Source: Pseudomonas sp. HN11 (GTDB lineage Bacteria; Pseudomonadota; Gammaproteobacteria; Pseudomonadales; Pseudomonadaceae). Taken from it: a DNA stretch of 64,000 nt. The stretch lies in contig NZ_CP089985.1 in assembly GCF_021390155.1 (NCBI RefSeq), positions 4,413,001 through 4,477,000 of the forward strand. The letters are read 5' to 3'. Position 1 is the stretch's first letter; each line of letters opens with the position of its first letter. The notes beneath the pieces were generated by a model. It was not told the DNA's origin, searched no databases, and saw nothing but the letters and a program-made list of their open reading frames with translations. Both the position numbers and the translations under genes were made by a program. Of this stretch, positions 47,961-56,604 are shown in pieces.

Positions 47961-48269
47961 TTAGCGGCGGCCTTCGCACACCGGCGATTCGCCAATACGG
48001 CCCAGCTTGCACAAGTCCAGGTTGTCCTTGCGCTTGAAGCCTGCGTCTTTCATGCAATAGAAGTGCTTCAATTCCGCATCGATCGAGCCGTTGCCTGTAC
48101 CCGCGACATTGGGGTAACCGCACGCGAGCATGGCACTCTTGACACCCTCGACCGAGACCCCGCTCTTTTGCCAGTTGGTAAAGTCCGGCGGCGGCGGTTG
48201 AAAGCCCCTGCCCGTGCAGCCGATCAATAAAAAACCGCAAGCACTGAACAGTAGGCTTTTGCTGAACAT
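47961..48269 (-). CDS. Small lipoprotein directly after the FHA-like gene; candidate immunity protein
   Basis: This 102-residue protein has a signal peptide with lipobox LLIGC (Cys17). The mature domain has four or more cysteines (MLACGYPN, FYCMKDAGF, LDLCKLG, SPVCEGRR), consistent with a disulfide-stabilised periplasmic protein. The ATG at 48269 follows GAGGAAG at a good distance; an upstream ATG at 48284 is possible. It begins only 11 bases after the exoprotein stop codon, the position normally held by the immunity gene in contact-dependent inhibition loci. Function is inferred from position only. Confidence 0.72.
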   Translation of the reverse strand: MFSKSLLFSACGFLLIGCTGRGFQPPPPDFTNWQKSGVSVEGVKSAMLACGYPNVAGTGNGSIDAELKHFYCMKDAGFKRKDNLDLCKLGRIGESPVCEGRR

Positions 48270-48280
48270 GGCGTTCTTCC

Positions 48281-51200
48281 TCATTGTTTGACGCGGACAA
48301 AGTGTGACATGCCGTCGGGCGAATCCATCCAGAAAGGCTTGCAAGCCGCTCCACCATCGCCATAGCAGTTATGCACGGTTTTATCGCCGCCCAACACTTT
48401 CAACCACTCCCACAACCGATTGCTGCCCTCCGGGATCGTACCGCCGGTACCGGCGTTGAACCCTACCAGCGGCGCTCGGGCGACGGGGTCGAAGTTATGA
48501 TTCTGGTACTGCAGCGCCATCGCATCGCGCTGCTCATCGGAAGTGAATGCTGAACGGTTCTGCAAGACGCCTAACAGTGAATCGGCTTTCTGCACCGCGT
48601 AGGCCGCACCGAAGAAGTTCATCGACGTTTGGCCCAGGAGGCCAGCGTTTGCAGGGTCACGAGTCAACGACTCCATGGCACTGCCCGTGGTCAATGTGCC
48701 GCGACTATGCCCGTCGATGTGCAATCCGCTTTGGCCGAACTGGATCATGTAGTCCTTGGTCTGCACAGCCGCGTTGGACAGGCCCCAGAAGTCACTTTCA
48801 AGATTCTTCTGGTAGGCCGCGATCATCAATTCGGATGTGAAGTTGTTGGCTTTCTCAAAATGGATCAAATACTGCGGCCCGGTATCAGCGGTGCTGTGTT
48901 GGTTAGCATATTTGGCCGCGCCATCAATGTCGTTGAAGATACCGTTGTTGGCAATGTGTACCTTGCCGTCCGGTCCGGGCTTGAGATTGCGCTTTTCTTC
49001 GTCGCTCAACTCGCGGCGCTGAACATTGCCTTTGTTATCCAGCAGTGCCTTGCCATTCTCATCCTTCAACACCTCATACACCCTTGCTTTCTCAAGGAAG
49101 ATCTTGCGATACGCCTCATCCGCCAGCAACGTCACCTGGCGATAGAACTCACGCTTGATCTCCTGCTCAGCCTCGACCTTGCGCCCCATTTCCGCCACGT
49201 CCAGGCGCTCCACGGCAACATGAGCGGCCTCGGTGTTGCGGTTGAGGTTGGCAATCGTCTGGTCAACGCTCATCCCGGCAACTACGCGCTGGCGCTCGGC
49301 ATTGGTGATAACCAGGGTGCCCGCGCTGATTGCGCTGCGGGTGTCGCTGGATGCGGAGTCGGAGTCCGAACCGTTGGCGAGGCTGTTGGCGAGCAGCGCC
49401 TTGGCCGTGCCGAGCTTGCCGTCAAGCATGTCCGAATTGAGTTCCACCCCCGAGGTCTTGGCGCTGGCTTCGGAGACGTTGTGGATATCGGCCACGGTCA
49501 GTGTGCCGGTGGTCAGGCTGTTCCTGCCGTCGGCGATGGCCTTGTCGGAACTGGCGATCACACCGCCCTTGAGGTCGGTGTTGCCACGCACGTTGAGATC
49601 GTAACCACCATCACCGGCGTGGATGCCAGACTGCTCGATCACACTGGCGAAGTTGGACTTCTGCTGGGTGTTGCTGGAGCTGAAGCTGGCCGTCGCAGCA
49701 CCCGCACACACGGGCGGGATGCAGATGCTGATGCCGGCACTCATGCTCTTCTGCTCGGAGGCGAATTTGCTGGTGTCTTGCAGACTCTCGATGTTCAAGT
49801 CGCCGCCGACGTCGGCCTTGACCTTGTCGGCCGAGACCACCGCGCCGCGCAGGGTGGTGTCTTTACCGGACACCAGGCTGGCCTGGTTGCCCGCCGTCAC
49901 GTGGGTGTTGCTCCACACCAGGTCGTTGCCATCGGCATTGCCCCGGCTCTGGGACGCCGAAGCATTGAAGCTCAGACCGTTTTTCTCACTGCCGAACGAG
50001 ATGCCGATCCCCAGGCTGCCGTTCACACTTTTGTTGGTGCTGTGCTGCTCGATGGTGTTCTGCGCACCTGCCAGCAGGATATTGCCATCGGCCTTCAATA
50101 ACGCATCGTTGCCTGCGGTGATCTGACTGCCCTGCACGGTCAGGTCGTTGTTGCGCGTGCCGCCGGTGGCCACAATCGACACATCGTGCCCCGCCGCCAC
50201 CGTCGAGCCGGCCGCCGTATTGGACGTCTGCTCGCTTTTGTTCTCGCTCTTGTTCATGCCCAGGGCGATGCTCAAGTTGATCCCGCCCGCCGCTGCAGGG
50301 TCGGCCATCACCTGGGTATGCGCTTCGCTGGCCGCCCACGCGGTGTTCAGCGCGGCCAGGGCTTTCATGCGTTTGTCGTCGGTGCGCTCGGCGGCCTTGT
50401 TCATGCGTTGGCCGGTTTGCACGGCATTCACGATCGGGTTGGTCAGGGTCAGGCTCACGCCGGTCTGCTTGAAGCGCTGCTCTTGCTGCTGCGCACTGAG
50501 GTTGCGCGCTTCGAGGATGTTGACTTCGGACGCCTCGATCGACACATCGCCCTTGGGCGCGCTCACATTGCTGCCAACCTGGCGGTATTCGCCGCCCGCG
50601 CTGATCAACACATTGCCGTCGGTGGAACCGATACTGCTGGCGGCCGCCGTGGTCTGCTGGCTGCTGTCTTTGTTGGTCTGTTGCTGCGAGCCGATGGTGA
50701 CGGCAATCGCGCCGCCGCTGAACATGCCGCTGGTCTTCACATCCTTGATGTGTTTTTCGTCGAGCGTCTCGGTGCCCGCCAACACCTTGATGTCATTGCC
50801 CGCCACCAGCGCCGTGCCTGAGGTCGAGACCACGTTGCTGCCAATGACAGTAATGTTGTTGCCAGCCTGCATCACCGCCTGCTCACCGCTGAAGGTCGCG
50901 GCCTGGGCGGTGGTGCTGCTCACCGTGTCGCGGGTGGTGGTGGTCTTGCTCGAGAACATACCGTTGCTGCCCTTGACCTTGTGCGCTTCGTCCGCACTGT
51001 TGAAGCGCTCACTGGCCTCGACATTGATGTCGCGTAGTGCACTCACCGACACCGCGCCCGCGTCACTGTTGACCTGCGCACCGCGTGCCTGCACGTCACG
51101 CCCGGCGCCCAGGCGAATATCGCCGTTGGCTTGCACCGAACTGCCGACTTCATTGCGCCCGGCTTCCTTGCGCCAGTTGTCGCCGTCCCACTGATTGCCC

Positions 51201-54200
51201 TGGGTGTAGGACTCTTTCACCGTACTCAACGTGATGTCGTTGCCCGCCACCAGCGCGGTCTTGCCGCCGACGCCGGTGTTGCTGACCTGAGCCGCTTGCA
51301 GGTTGATGTCATTGCCCGCCGTGGCGATCAGGTTCGCCGCCGGGGCCGACACGTACAACCCGGCCACCCGCGACAACGCGGTGCGGGTGCCCTGCTCGCT
51401 GGTGCTGTCGGTGGTGATCGAGCGCACATTGATATCGTTGCCGGCGCTCAACGCCAGACGACTGTTGGCGCTGATCAGGCCACCGATGTTGTTCAGGTCC
51501 TGGCTGGCATTCAGCGACACGTCGTTGCCCTGGATGCGCCCGCCGAGGTTGTCGAGGTTCTGTACGCTGATGGTCACGCCGTCGCGCCCGGCCAGGCTGC
51601 CCGAGTTGACCAGGTCACCGCGCACATCCAGGTTCAACGTGCGCCCAGCCATCAACGCGCCCGAACCATCCACATCGCCTTCGCGAACCCGCACATACAC
51701 CTGCGGCACCAGCACCTGGCGCACTTCGCCGCTGGCCAGGGTGACGTCCCTGGACACCAACCACACGATGTCGCTGGTCAACTGCGCCATTTGCTCAGCG
51801 GTCAGCGCCACGCCCGGGATCAGTTTCCACTGATCGGCCAGGGTTACGGCGCTGTCGATCATGCCGCGATATTGCGCTTCGTCGCTGGCATAGCCATCGA
51901 CAAAACGGCGCCCAGTGAGTTGCGCGACTTGTTCGCGGATCAGCTTCTGCTCGTAGAACCCGTCACCCAGTCGCTGCTGGGTACCCGCCGGATCCAGATT
52001 CAGGCGTTCGAGCATGTAGTCCGACGACAACCATTTGCCGTAGTTGGCGAAACGCGGGTCGGTCTCCACCAGGTAACCGGCGGTACTGTTCGGGTTAATC
52101 TGGTACAGGCTGCTGTTGGGCAGGTCCGGGTTGAAACCGCCGGTGCGGATCTGCTCCACCGCGCCCGTCGCGTTCTGCTGGGTGAGCGCCTGCACCTGGC
52201 TGATCGGGCTGACCGCATAGGTGCGCCCGGCACCCGCCAGATCACCGGTGCCCGCCGCGCTGTCGGTAACCTTGGCGAGCACCAAGGCGCCGACCTGGGT
52301 GCCGGAGCCGTTGATGGCCGCGTACTCGGTAAACAACGTCGGTGTCAGGGAGATCTGCTCGATCAACGGCGCCGGTGTGTACGCCGTGACGTTAAGGCCC
52401 TGGCGGTCACGGCCTTTGCGCTGGATGCGGTAGTAGTTGGACACTGTGCCGCTGTCGGTCGTGACTTTCTGGCCGGTCACCTCCGTGTTGATCACCGTGC
52501 CGACGCTGGCGTTCAGCGCTTGGCCGGCGATGATGCGGCTCTTGTCGTTGTACACCTGGTCGGCAATCAGATTGACATTGCCACCCGCAAGCATCTGCGC
52601 CGGGTCCGAGGCGACAATCCGCGTTTCGGTGACGGTGCGGTCGTAGTCATAACGGTTCCAGCGCGTGCCATAGCCTTCCGGAGTGACCAGATGCAGGACC
52701 TCATCTTTGTACAGCGAGATCTGGCCTGGCAGGTAGCGGTTGGTCGAGCCCGACAGCAGGTATTCCTGCAACGCCTCATGGGACACCTGCACCTGTTCGG
52801 TGGCGAAGTGTTCGTTGGTGTTATTGATCTGCCTGGCGTTGACGCTCAGGCTGCCCAGCGCTTCGACGGTGGCACTGGCGTTGTTCAACACCTGCGCCTG
52901 GCCGCTGGCCTGGTTGTTGGCATCCAGGGCTCCGCCGATGAACAGATTGCCGGTGCTGAAGATCAGGCCGTGTTCACGGTTGTTGAGCACCTGCGCGCCG
53001 ATATCCAGGCGGTTGCGCGCCGCAATGGTCGCCGCCGCCGCGCCTTCGAGGGTGTTATTGAGGGTACCGACGGCAATCGCCAGTTGATCACCGTAGATGC
53101 GCCCGGTGCCGAGGTTGTTCAGGGTCGCGGTGCTGAGGCGGGTGGTCTCGGCGTCGACAAGGCCACGATTGTCCAGTTGCGTGGCCGCGTTGGCCTGCAC
53201 GTTGCGCGCGCTGATCACGCCCGTGGCGCTGTTGTCGATCACGTTGGCGTCGAGGCGCAGCAGATTGCCCGCCTGGAGGGCGCCCAGGTTGGTCAGTCGC
53301 CCGTTGGTCGCCAGCGCCACATTGCCGTTGGCCTGGAACAGGCCGCTGTTGATGAAATCCTGGGTCAGGCGCAAGGTCAGGTCGCCCAGGCTCAACACCT
53401 TGCCATTGCCGGTGTAGTGGGCACTGTCAATCAACAGGGCCTGGCCGGCAATCAAGGTGCCCGCGCTGTTATTGATGACTTGGCGCTTTTGCGCGAGGTC
53501 ACGGTCTGCCACAGTCAGCGTGCTGCCGGCCGAGATGATCCCCTGCTCGTTGTCCAGGGTGCCGCTGCCAGTGGCGTTCAGCGTGGTATCGGAGACGATC
53601 GAACCGTTGCGGTTGCTGATGGCGTCGCCATCAATCGCGACAGAGTGGCCCTTGATGCCCTGGTTGGCGCCTTGGGTGCTGCTGTTGTCCACACGGGCAC
53701 CGCTCAGCAACAAATGCCCGTCGGCACGCAGCAGACCGGCCTGGTTGACGAGTTGCTGCGCGTAGACCTGCAAGGTGCTGGCGCTGCCGATAAACCCGCT
53801 GTCGTTGAGCAACTGCCCGGCGCGCACGGTAACATCGCGCTGGCCAAGGATGCCGCCGGTGCTACCGGCGTTGCGGTTGGTCAACAACTGGCCGTGGGTG
53901 TCCACGTTAAGGCTCGATTTGGCCTGCACGATACCACCGTCGTTGTTCAGCGCGCCGCTGTCGAGGGTCAGGGTATCGCTGGCGTTGAGGGTGCCGCCGC
54001 TGTTGTCCGACTGCTGGCCGTGGCTATCGATGCGCAACTGCGCGGCGGTAATCACGCCACCGCTGTTATTCAAACCTTGGGCGTTGATAGTCAACGCCTT
54101 GGCGGCTTCGAGGCGGCCGCCGGTGTTGTCGAAGGCAGCGTTATTGCTGTTGAGCAGCAAATTGCCGGCCACCGAACCCAGGGTACCGCCCTGGTTCAAC

Positions 54201-56047
54201 ACATTTTCGGCCGTGACCGTCAGGGTTTGCGAGGCGGCGACAGTGCCCTTGGCATTGTTCAACTGCGCGGCGTTGATCGCCAGCGCGCCGCCTGCGGTGA
54301 TCTGCCCGCTGCTGTTATCCAGGGTGCCGCCGTCGAGGCTCAGTTGTGCGGCAGTCACCAGCTTGCCGTTTTGGTTATCCAGGTGCTTGCGTGCGGTCAC
54401 CGCCAGGTCGCCCTGCGCGCCGGATTGCACCAGGCCGCCGCGATTGCCCAAGGTGTCGGCGCTCACGTCGAGGCGCCCGCCGCTGGCGAGGGTGCCGCCG
54501 CTGTTGTCGAGGTTGCGCGTAACGGTCACGCGCATGCCGCTATTGCCGGTCTGTACCCATTTGCCAGCGACGTTGGTCAGGTCCAGCGCGGTGACGCTGA
54601 TCTGCGCCGCGCCCACCTGCGCTGCATCGCTGAGCAAGGTTTGGTTGGCGTTGGCGGTCAGCGCTTGGCTGGCGGTGACGCGGCTGCGGCGCAAGTCCAA
54701 GTCGCCGGCGGTACTGGTCAGCTCAACGGTGTGGGCCGAGGTCTGGCTGTCACTCAGGTCGACCTGGGCGGCGTTGGTGGTGAGTTTTTGTGCCGCGAGG
54801 TTCTGCCCCTTAGCCGTGATCGTGCCCGTCGACGTCAGGGTCAGCGAGCCAGTAGCGCCCAGCTTGCCGGCACTGTCGACGCCCGCCGCAAGGGCGGAAC
54901 CGGCGTGACTGCGAATCGCTCCCGAGGCGGTCAGGCGTGCATTACCTTGGGCGGACGCGATGCCCTTGTTGTCGATATCGGCGCCCGTGTTCAGCGTCAG
55001 GTCGCCCTGAGCGTACAGCGTGCCGCTGTTGTCGATGCCCTTGTCGGCCGTGGTTGTCAGGCGGGTGGCGCTGCTGATCTGGCCACGGTTTTCGATACGC
55101 CCGTCGCTACCGATCACCACTTCACCAGCGCTGGAACCGATCTGCCCGGCGTTGCGCACGCCCACACCGGCGCCGTTGCCCACCAGGGTGATCTTGCCGG
55201 CATACATGCCGCCCAGTTGTGCCACGTCGATGGCCACGGCCGGGGTGTCGGCCTGCGGCTGGCCAGTGGTGCCGGTCTTGATGGTCAGGTCTTTGGACCA
55301 GATGCCCGCGTTTACCTCGACGGTGCGCGCGATGATCTCGGTGTAGTCGGCGCGGGTGCTGTCCATGCCGGCGCCGCCGACCGTGACCTTGCCGCCCGAG
55401 ACCTGATAACCGGTGATCAGGCCATTTTCGAACTGCGCGCGTCCAGTGGTGAGGGTGGCGCGGTCGGCGTTGATGAAACCGCACCCTTCACAGGCGATGC
55501 CTGAGGGGTTGGCAATCACCACTTGGGCCTTGGAACCGCCGACTTCGACAAAGCCGCGCAACTGGCTAGGGTTGCTCGAATTGACCTCGTTGAGAATCAC
55601 CCGTGCGCTGCCGTTGGCCAGCGCGCGGTTGCCTTCGATCCAGCCGCCCAGTTGAGTTTGGCTGTTGGTCGCGCCGTTGTTGAGGATCACCCCGCGCTTA
55701 TCCACATCGAACTGCGAATAGGTGTTGCGTGACACGCCCGCGCCGCTCGGCGCCGTGATGTCCACCACGGGCGCGCCGTTACCGGCGGCGCCAATGGTTG
55801 GCCGCTGGCCGGCGGGTGCGGAGCCGTCGGCCACGACCTGGGCCTGGACGGGCGCGACCAGCGCGACCCAGCCCATGCCCAGCATCAGCGCAAAACGCAG
55901 TGGCGTAAGTGTCGCCACCGCAGGACTGGCCTGGGTCACGGCGCGTGTGGTGCCGGGTGCCTTGCAGGCACTCTTGACGTTCTCGGCCACTACCATCAGC
56001 AGGCCACGGGCGCGGTTGAAGACTACTCGAAATAGATGCTTGTTCAT
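48281..56047 (-). CDS. Two-partner-secreted FHA/CdiA-like exoprotein with a hydrolase-like tip
   Basis: This 2588-residue TpsA protein has an extended signal peptide (MNKHLFRVVFNRARG, residues 1-70), then a TPS secretion domain (about 70-320; VILNNGATNSQTQLGGW, NEVNSSNPSQLRGFVEVGG, ANPSGIACEGCGFINADRATLTTG, in parts). A long beta-helical shaft of N-S-G-G and L-x-A repeats runs to about 1080. A non-repeat region follows (about 1080-1480), then FHA-2-type repeats (about 1480-2150). The C terminus has DGKVHIANNGIFND and a hydrolase-like domain with GHSRG (S2448), FDPV (D2520) and MSHF (H2582). No VENN motif was seen. It is secreted by the TpsB at 56605, is preceded by an HlyC-like acyltransferase, and is followed by three lipoproteins. 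It may be an adhesin or a contact-dependent toxin. Confidence 0.88.
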   Translation of the reverse strand: MNKHLFRVVFNRARGLLMVVAENVKSACKAPGTTRAVTQASPAVATLTPLRFALMLGMGWVALVAPVQAQVVADGSAPAGQRPTIGAAGNGAPVVDITAPSGAGVSRNTYSQFDVDKRGVILNNGATNSQTQLGGWIEGNRALANGSARVILNEVNSSNPSQLRGFVEVGGSKAQVVIANPSGIACEGCGFINADRATLTTGRAQFENGLITGYQVSGGKVTVGGAGMDSTRADYTEIIARTVEVNAGIWSKDLTIKTGTTGQPQADTPAVAIDVAQLGGMYAGKITLVGNGAGVGVRNAGQIGSSAGEVVIGSDGRIENRGQISSATRLTTTADKGIDNSGTLYAQGDLTLNTGADIDNKGIASAQGNARLTASGAIRSHAGSALAAGVDSAGKLGATGSLTLTSTGTITAKGQNLAAQKLTTNAAQVDLSDSQTSAHTVELTSTAGDLDLRRSRVTASQALTANANQTLLSDAAQVGAAQISVTALDLTNVAGKWVQTGNSGMRVTVTRNLDNSGGTLASGGRLDVSADTLGNRGGLVQSGAQGDLAVTARKHLDNQNGKLVTAAQLSLDGGTLDNSSGQITAGGALAINAAQLNNAKGTVAASQTLTVTAENVLNQGGTLGSVAGNLLLNSNNAAFDNTGGRLEAAKALTINAQGLNNSGGVITAAQLRIDSHGQQSDNSGGTLNASDTLTLDSGALNNDGGIVQAKSSLNVDTHGQLLTNRNAGSTGGILGQRDVTVRAGQLLNDSGFIGSASTLQVYAQQLVNQAGLLRADGHLLLSGARVDNSSTQGANQGIKGHSVAIDGDAISNRNGSIVSDTTLNATGSGTLDNEQGIISAGSTLTVADRDLAQKRQVINNSAGTLIAGQALLIDSAHYTGNGKVLSLGDLTLRLTQDFINSGLFQANGNVALATNGRLTNLGALQAGNLLRLDANVIDNSATGVISARNVQANAATQLDNRGLVDAETTRLSTATLNNLGTGRIYGDQLAIAVGTLNNTLEGAAAATIAARNRLDIGAQVLNNREHGLIFSTGNLFIGGALDANNQASGQAQVLNNASATVEALGSLSVNARQINNTNEHFATEQVQVSHEALQEYLLSGSTNRYLPGQISLYKDEVLHLVTPEGYGTRWNRYDYDRTVTETRIVASDPAQMLAGGNVNLIADQVYNDKSRIIAGQALNASVGTVINTEVTGQKVTTDSGTVSNYYRIQRKGRDRQGLNVTAYTPAPLIEQISLTPTLFTEYAAINGSGTQVGALVLAKVTDSAAGTGDLAGAGRTYAVSPISQVQALTQQNATGAVEQIRTGGFNPDLPNSSLYQINPNSTAGYLVETDPRFANYGKWLSSDYMLERLNLDPAGTQQRLGDGFYEQKLIREQVAQLTGRRFVDGYASDEAQYRGMIDSAVTLADQWKLIPGVALTAEQMAQLTSDIVWLVSRDVTLASGEVRQVLVPQVYVRVREGDVDGSGALMAGRTLNLDVRGDLVNSGSLAGRDGVTISVQNLDNLGGRIQGNDVSLNASQDLNNIGGLISANSRLALSAGNDINVRSITTDSTSEQGTRTALSRVAGLYVSAPAANLIATAGNDINLQAAQVSNTGVGGKTALVAGNDITLSTVKESYTQGNQWDGDNWRKEAGRNEVGSSVQANGDIRLGAGRDVQARGAQVNSDAGAVSVSALRDINVEASERFNSADEAHKVKGSNGMFSSKTTTTRDTVSSTTAQAATFSGEQAVMQAGNNITVIGSNVVSTSGTALVAGNDIKVLAGTETLDEKHIKDVKTSGMFSGGAIAVTIGSQQQTNKDSSQQTTAAASSIGSTDGNVLISAGGEYRQVGSNVSAPKGDVSIEASEVNILEARNLSAQQQEQRFKQTGVSLTLTNPIVNAVQTGQRMNKAAERTDDKRMKALAALNTAWAASEAHTQVMADPAAAGGINLSIALGMNKSENKSEQTSNTAAGSTVAAGHDVSIVATGGTRNNDLTVQGSQITAGNDALLKADGNILLAGAQNTIEQHSTNKSVNGSLGIGISFGSEKNGLSFNASASQSRGNADGNDLVWSNTHVTAGNQASLVSGKDTTLRGAVVSADKVKADVGGDLNIESLQDTSKFASEQKSMSAGISICIPPVCAGAATASFSSSNTQQKSNFASVIEQSGIHAGDGGYDLNVRGNTDLKGGVIASSDKAIADGRNSLTTGTLTVADIHNVSEASAKTSGVELNSDMLDGKLGTAKALLANSLANGSDSDSASSDTRSAISAGTLVITNAERQRVVAGMSVDQTIANLNRNTEAAHVAVERLDVAEMGRKVEAEQEIKREFYRQVTLLADEAYRKIFLEKARVYEVLKDENGKALLDNKGNVQRRELSDEEKRNLKPGPDGKVHIANNGIFNDIDGAAKYANQHSTADTGPQYLIHFEKANNFTSELMIAAYQKNLESDFWGLSNAAVQTKDYMIQFGQSGLHIDGHSRGTLTTGSAMESLTRDPANAGLLGQTSMNFFGAAYAVQKADSLLGVLQNRSAFTSDEQRDAMALQYQNHNFDPVARAPLVGFNAGTGGTIPEGSNRLWEWLKVLGGDKTVHNCYGDGGAACKPFWMDSPDGMSHFVRVKQ

Positions 56048-56071
56048 GCAAATCCTTTGCGCAGTGGCTGA

Positions 56072-56593
56072 TCAGAGCGCATCGCTGGGTAACGGGTGAG
56101 TGGCAAACCAGGCTTGCGCCTCCAGGTCCAACACGGCGATGCCGTGGAAATTCAAGACGCGCAAACCGCGCTCTTCGCCTTTGTGGTACAGCGAACGGAA
56201 CACTCGCCCGGCCCACAGGCGGCGGCGCAGCAGACTGCTGATTCGCCGGGTATGGCCGAACGGCGCGACCCAATCGTTGATCCACAACCGGTCGCCGCTG
56301 TCCCAGTCTTCTGCCGGCAGGCATACCGCCGGAGCACGCAGGTAGCGCGCCTCAGCCTCGGCATTGAGGTTGAGCCACGACAAGAAAAACACCGGCCGCC
56401 CGTCTTCGCTGACCAAGATGAACTGGCGTCGCTTGATCGCCGGCAACAACAAGGTCGACAGGCTGTGCAACGGCGCATCGCGATGGGCCGCCGAGTGCAT
56501 CCACAGCCACACCGCCGAGCCCAGCACCTGGGCTTCGTCGATGGCGCTGTCGGCGCGCTCGGGAGCGAGCACCTCCAGGGTGTCGTGACGCAT
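56072..56593 (-). CDS. HlyC-family toxin-activating lysine acyltransferase
   Basis: This 173-residue protein matches the HlyC/RtxC family: LGSAVWLWMHSAAHRD (catalytic Ser34 and His37 spaced as Ser20/His23 in HlyC), LLPAIKRRQFIL, VFFLSWLNLNAEAEARYL, DWDSGDRLWINDWVAPFG and LRVLNFHG. Family members move a fatty acyl group from acyl carrier protein to internal lysines of a partner exoprotein in the cytoplasm before export. The start at 56593 has AAGGAG 6 bases upstream. It lies between tpsB (11-base gap) and tpsA (24-base gap), so the FHA-like protein is the expected substrate. The classical partner is an RTX toxin; none is present. Confidence 0.87.
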   Translation of the reverse strand: MRHDTLEVLAPERADSAIDEAQVLGSAVWLWMHSAAHRDAPLHSLSTLLLPAIKRRQFILVSEDGRPVFFLSWLNLNAEAEARYLRAPAVCLPAEDWDSGDRLWINDWVAPFGHTRRISSLLRRRLWAGRVFRSLYHKGEERGLRVLNFHGIAVLDLEAQAWFATHPLPSDAL

Positions 56594-56604
56594 GCTGGGC
56601 TCCT

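Noticed and set aside
51131..55504. A 1457-codon open frame on the plus strand opposite the FHA-like gene
   Set aside because: It is antisense to the repeat shaft of the exoprotein, has no recognisable domain or start signal, and follows from GC-rich repeat codon bias.
49000..55700. Repetitive DNA that might be a tandem array or CRISPR
   Set aside because: The repeats are degenerate, in frame, and encode the beta-helical shaft of the FHA-like protein; there are no regular direct repeats with spacers.
48281..56047. Call as a proven contact-dependent inhibition toxin (CdiA)
   Set aside because: There is no VENN motif and no recognised toxin family at the tip; the sequence supports only an FHA/CdiA-like exoprotein with a hydrolase-like end.
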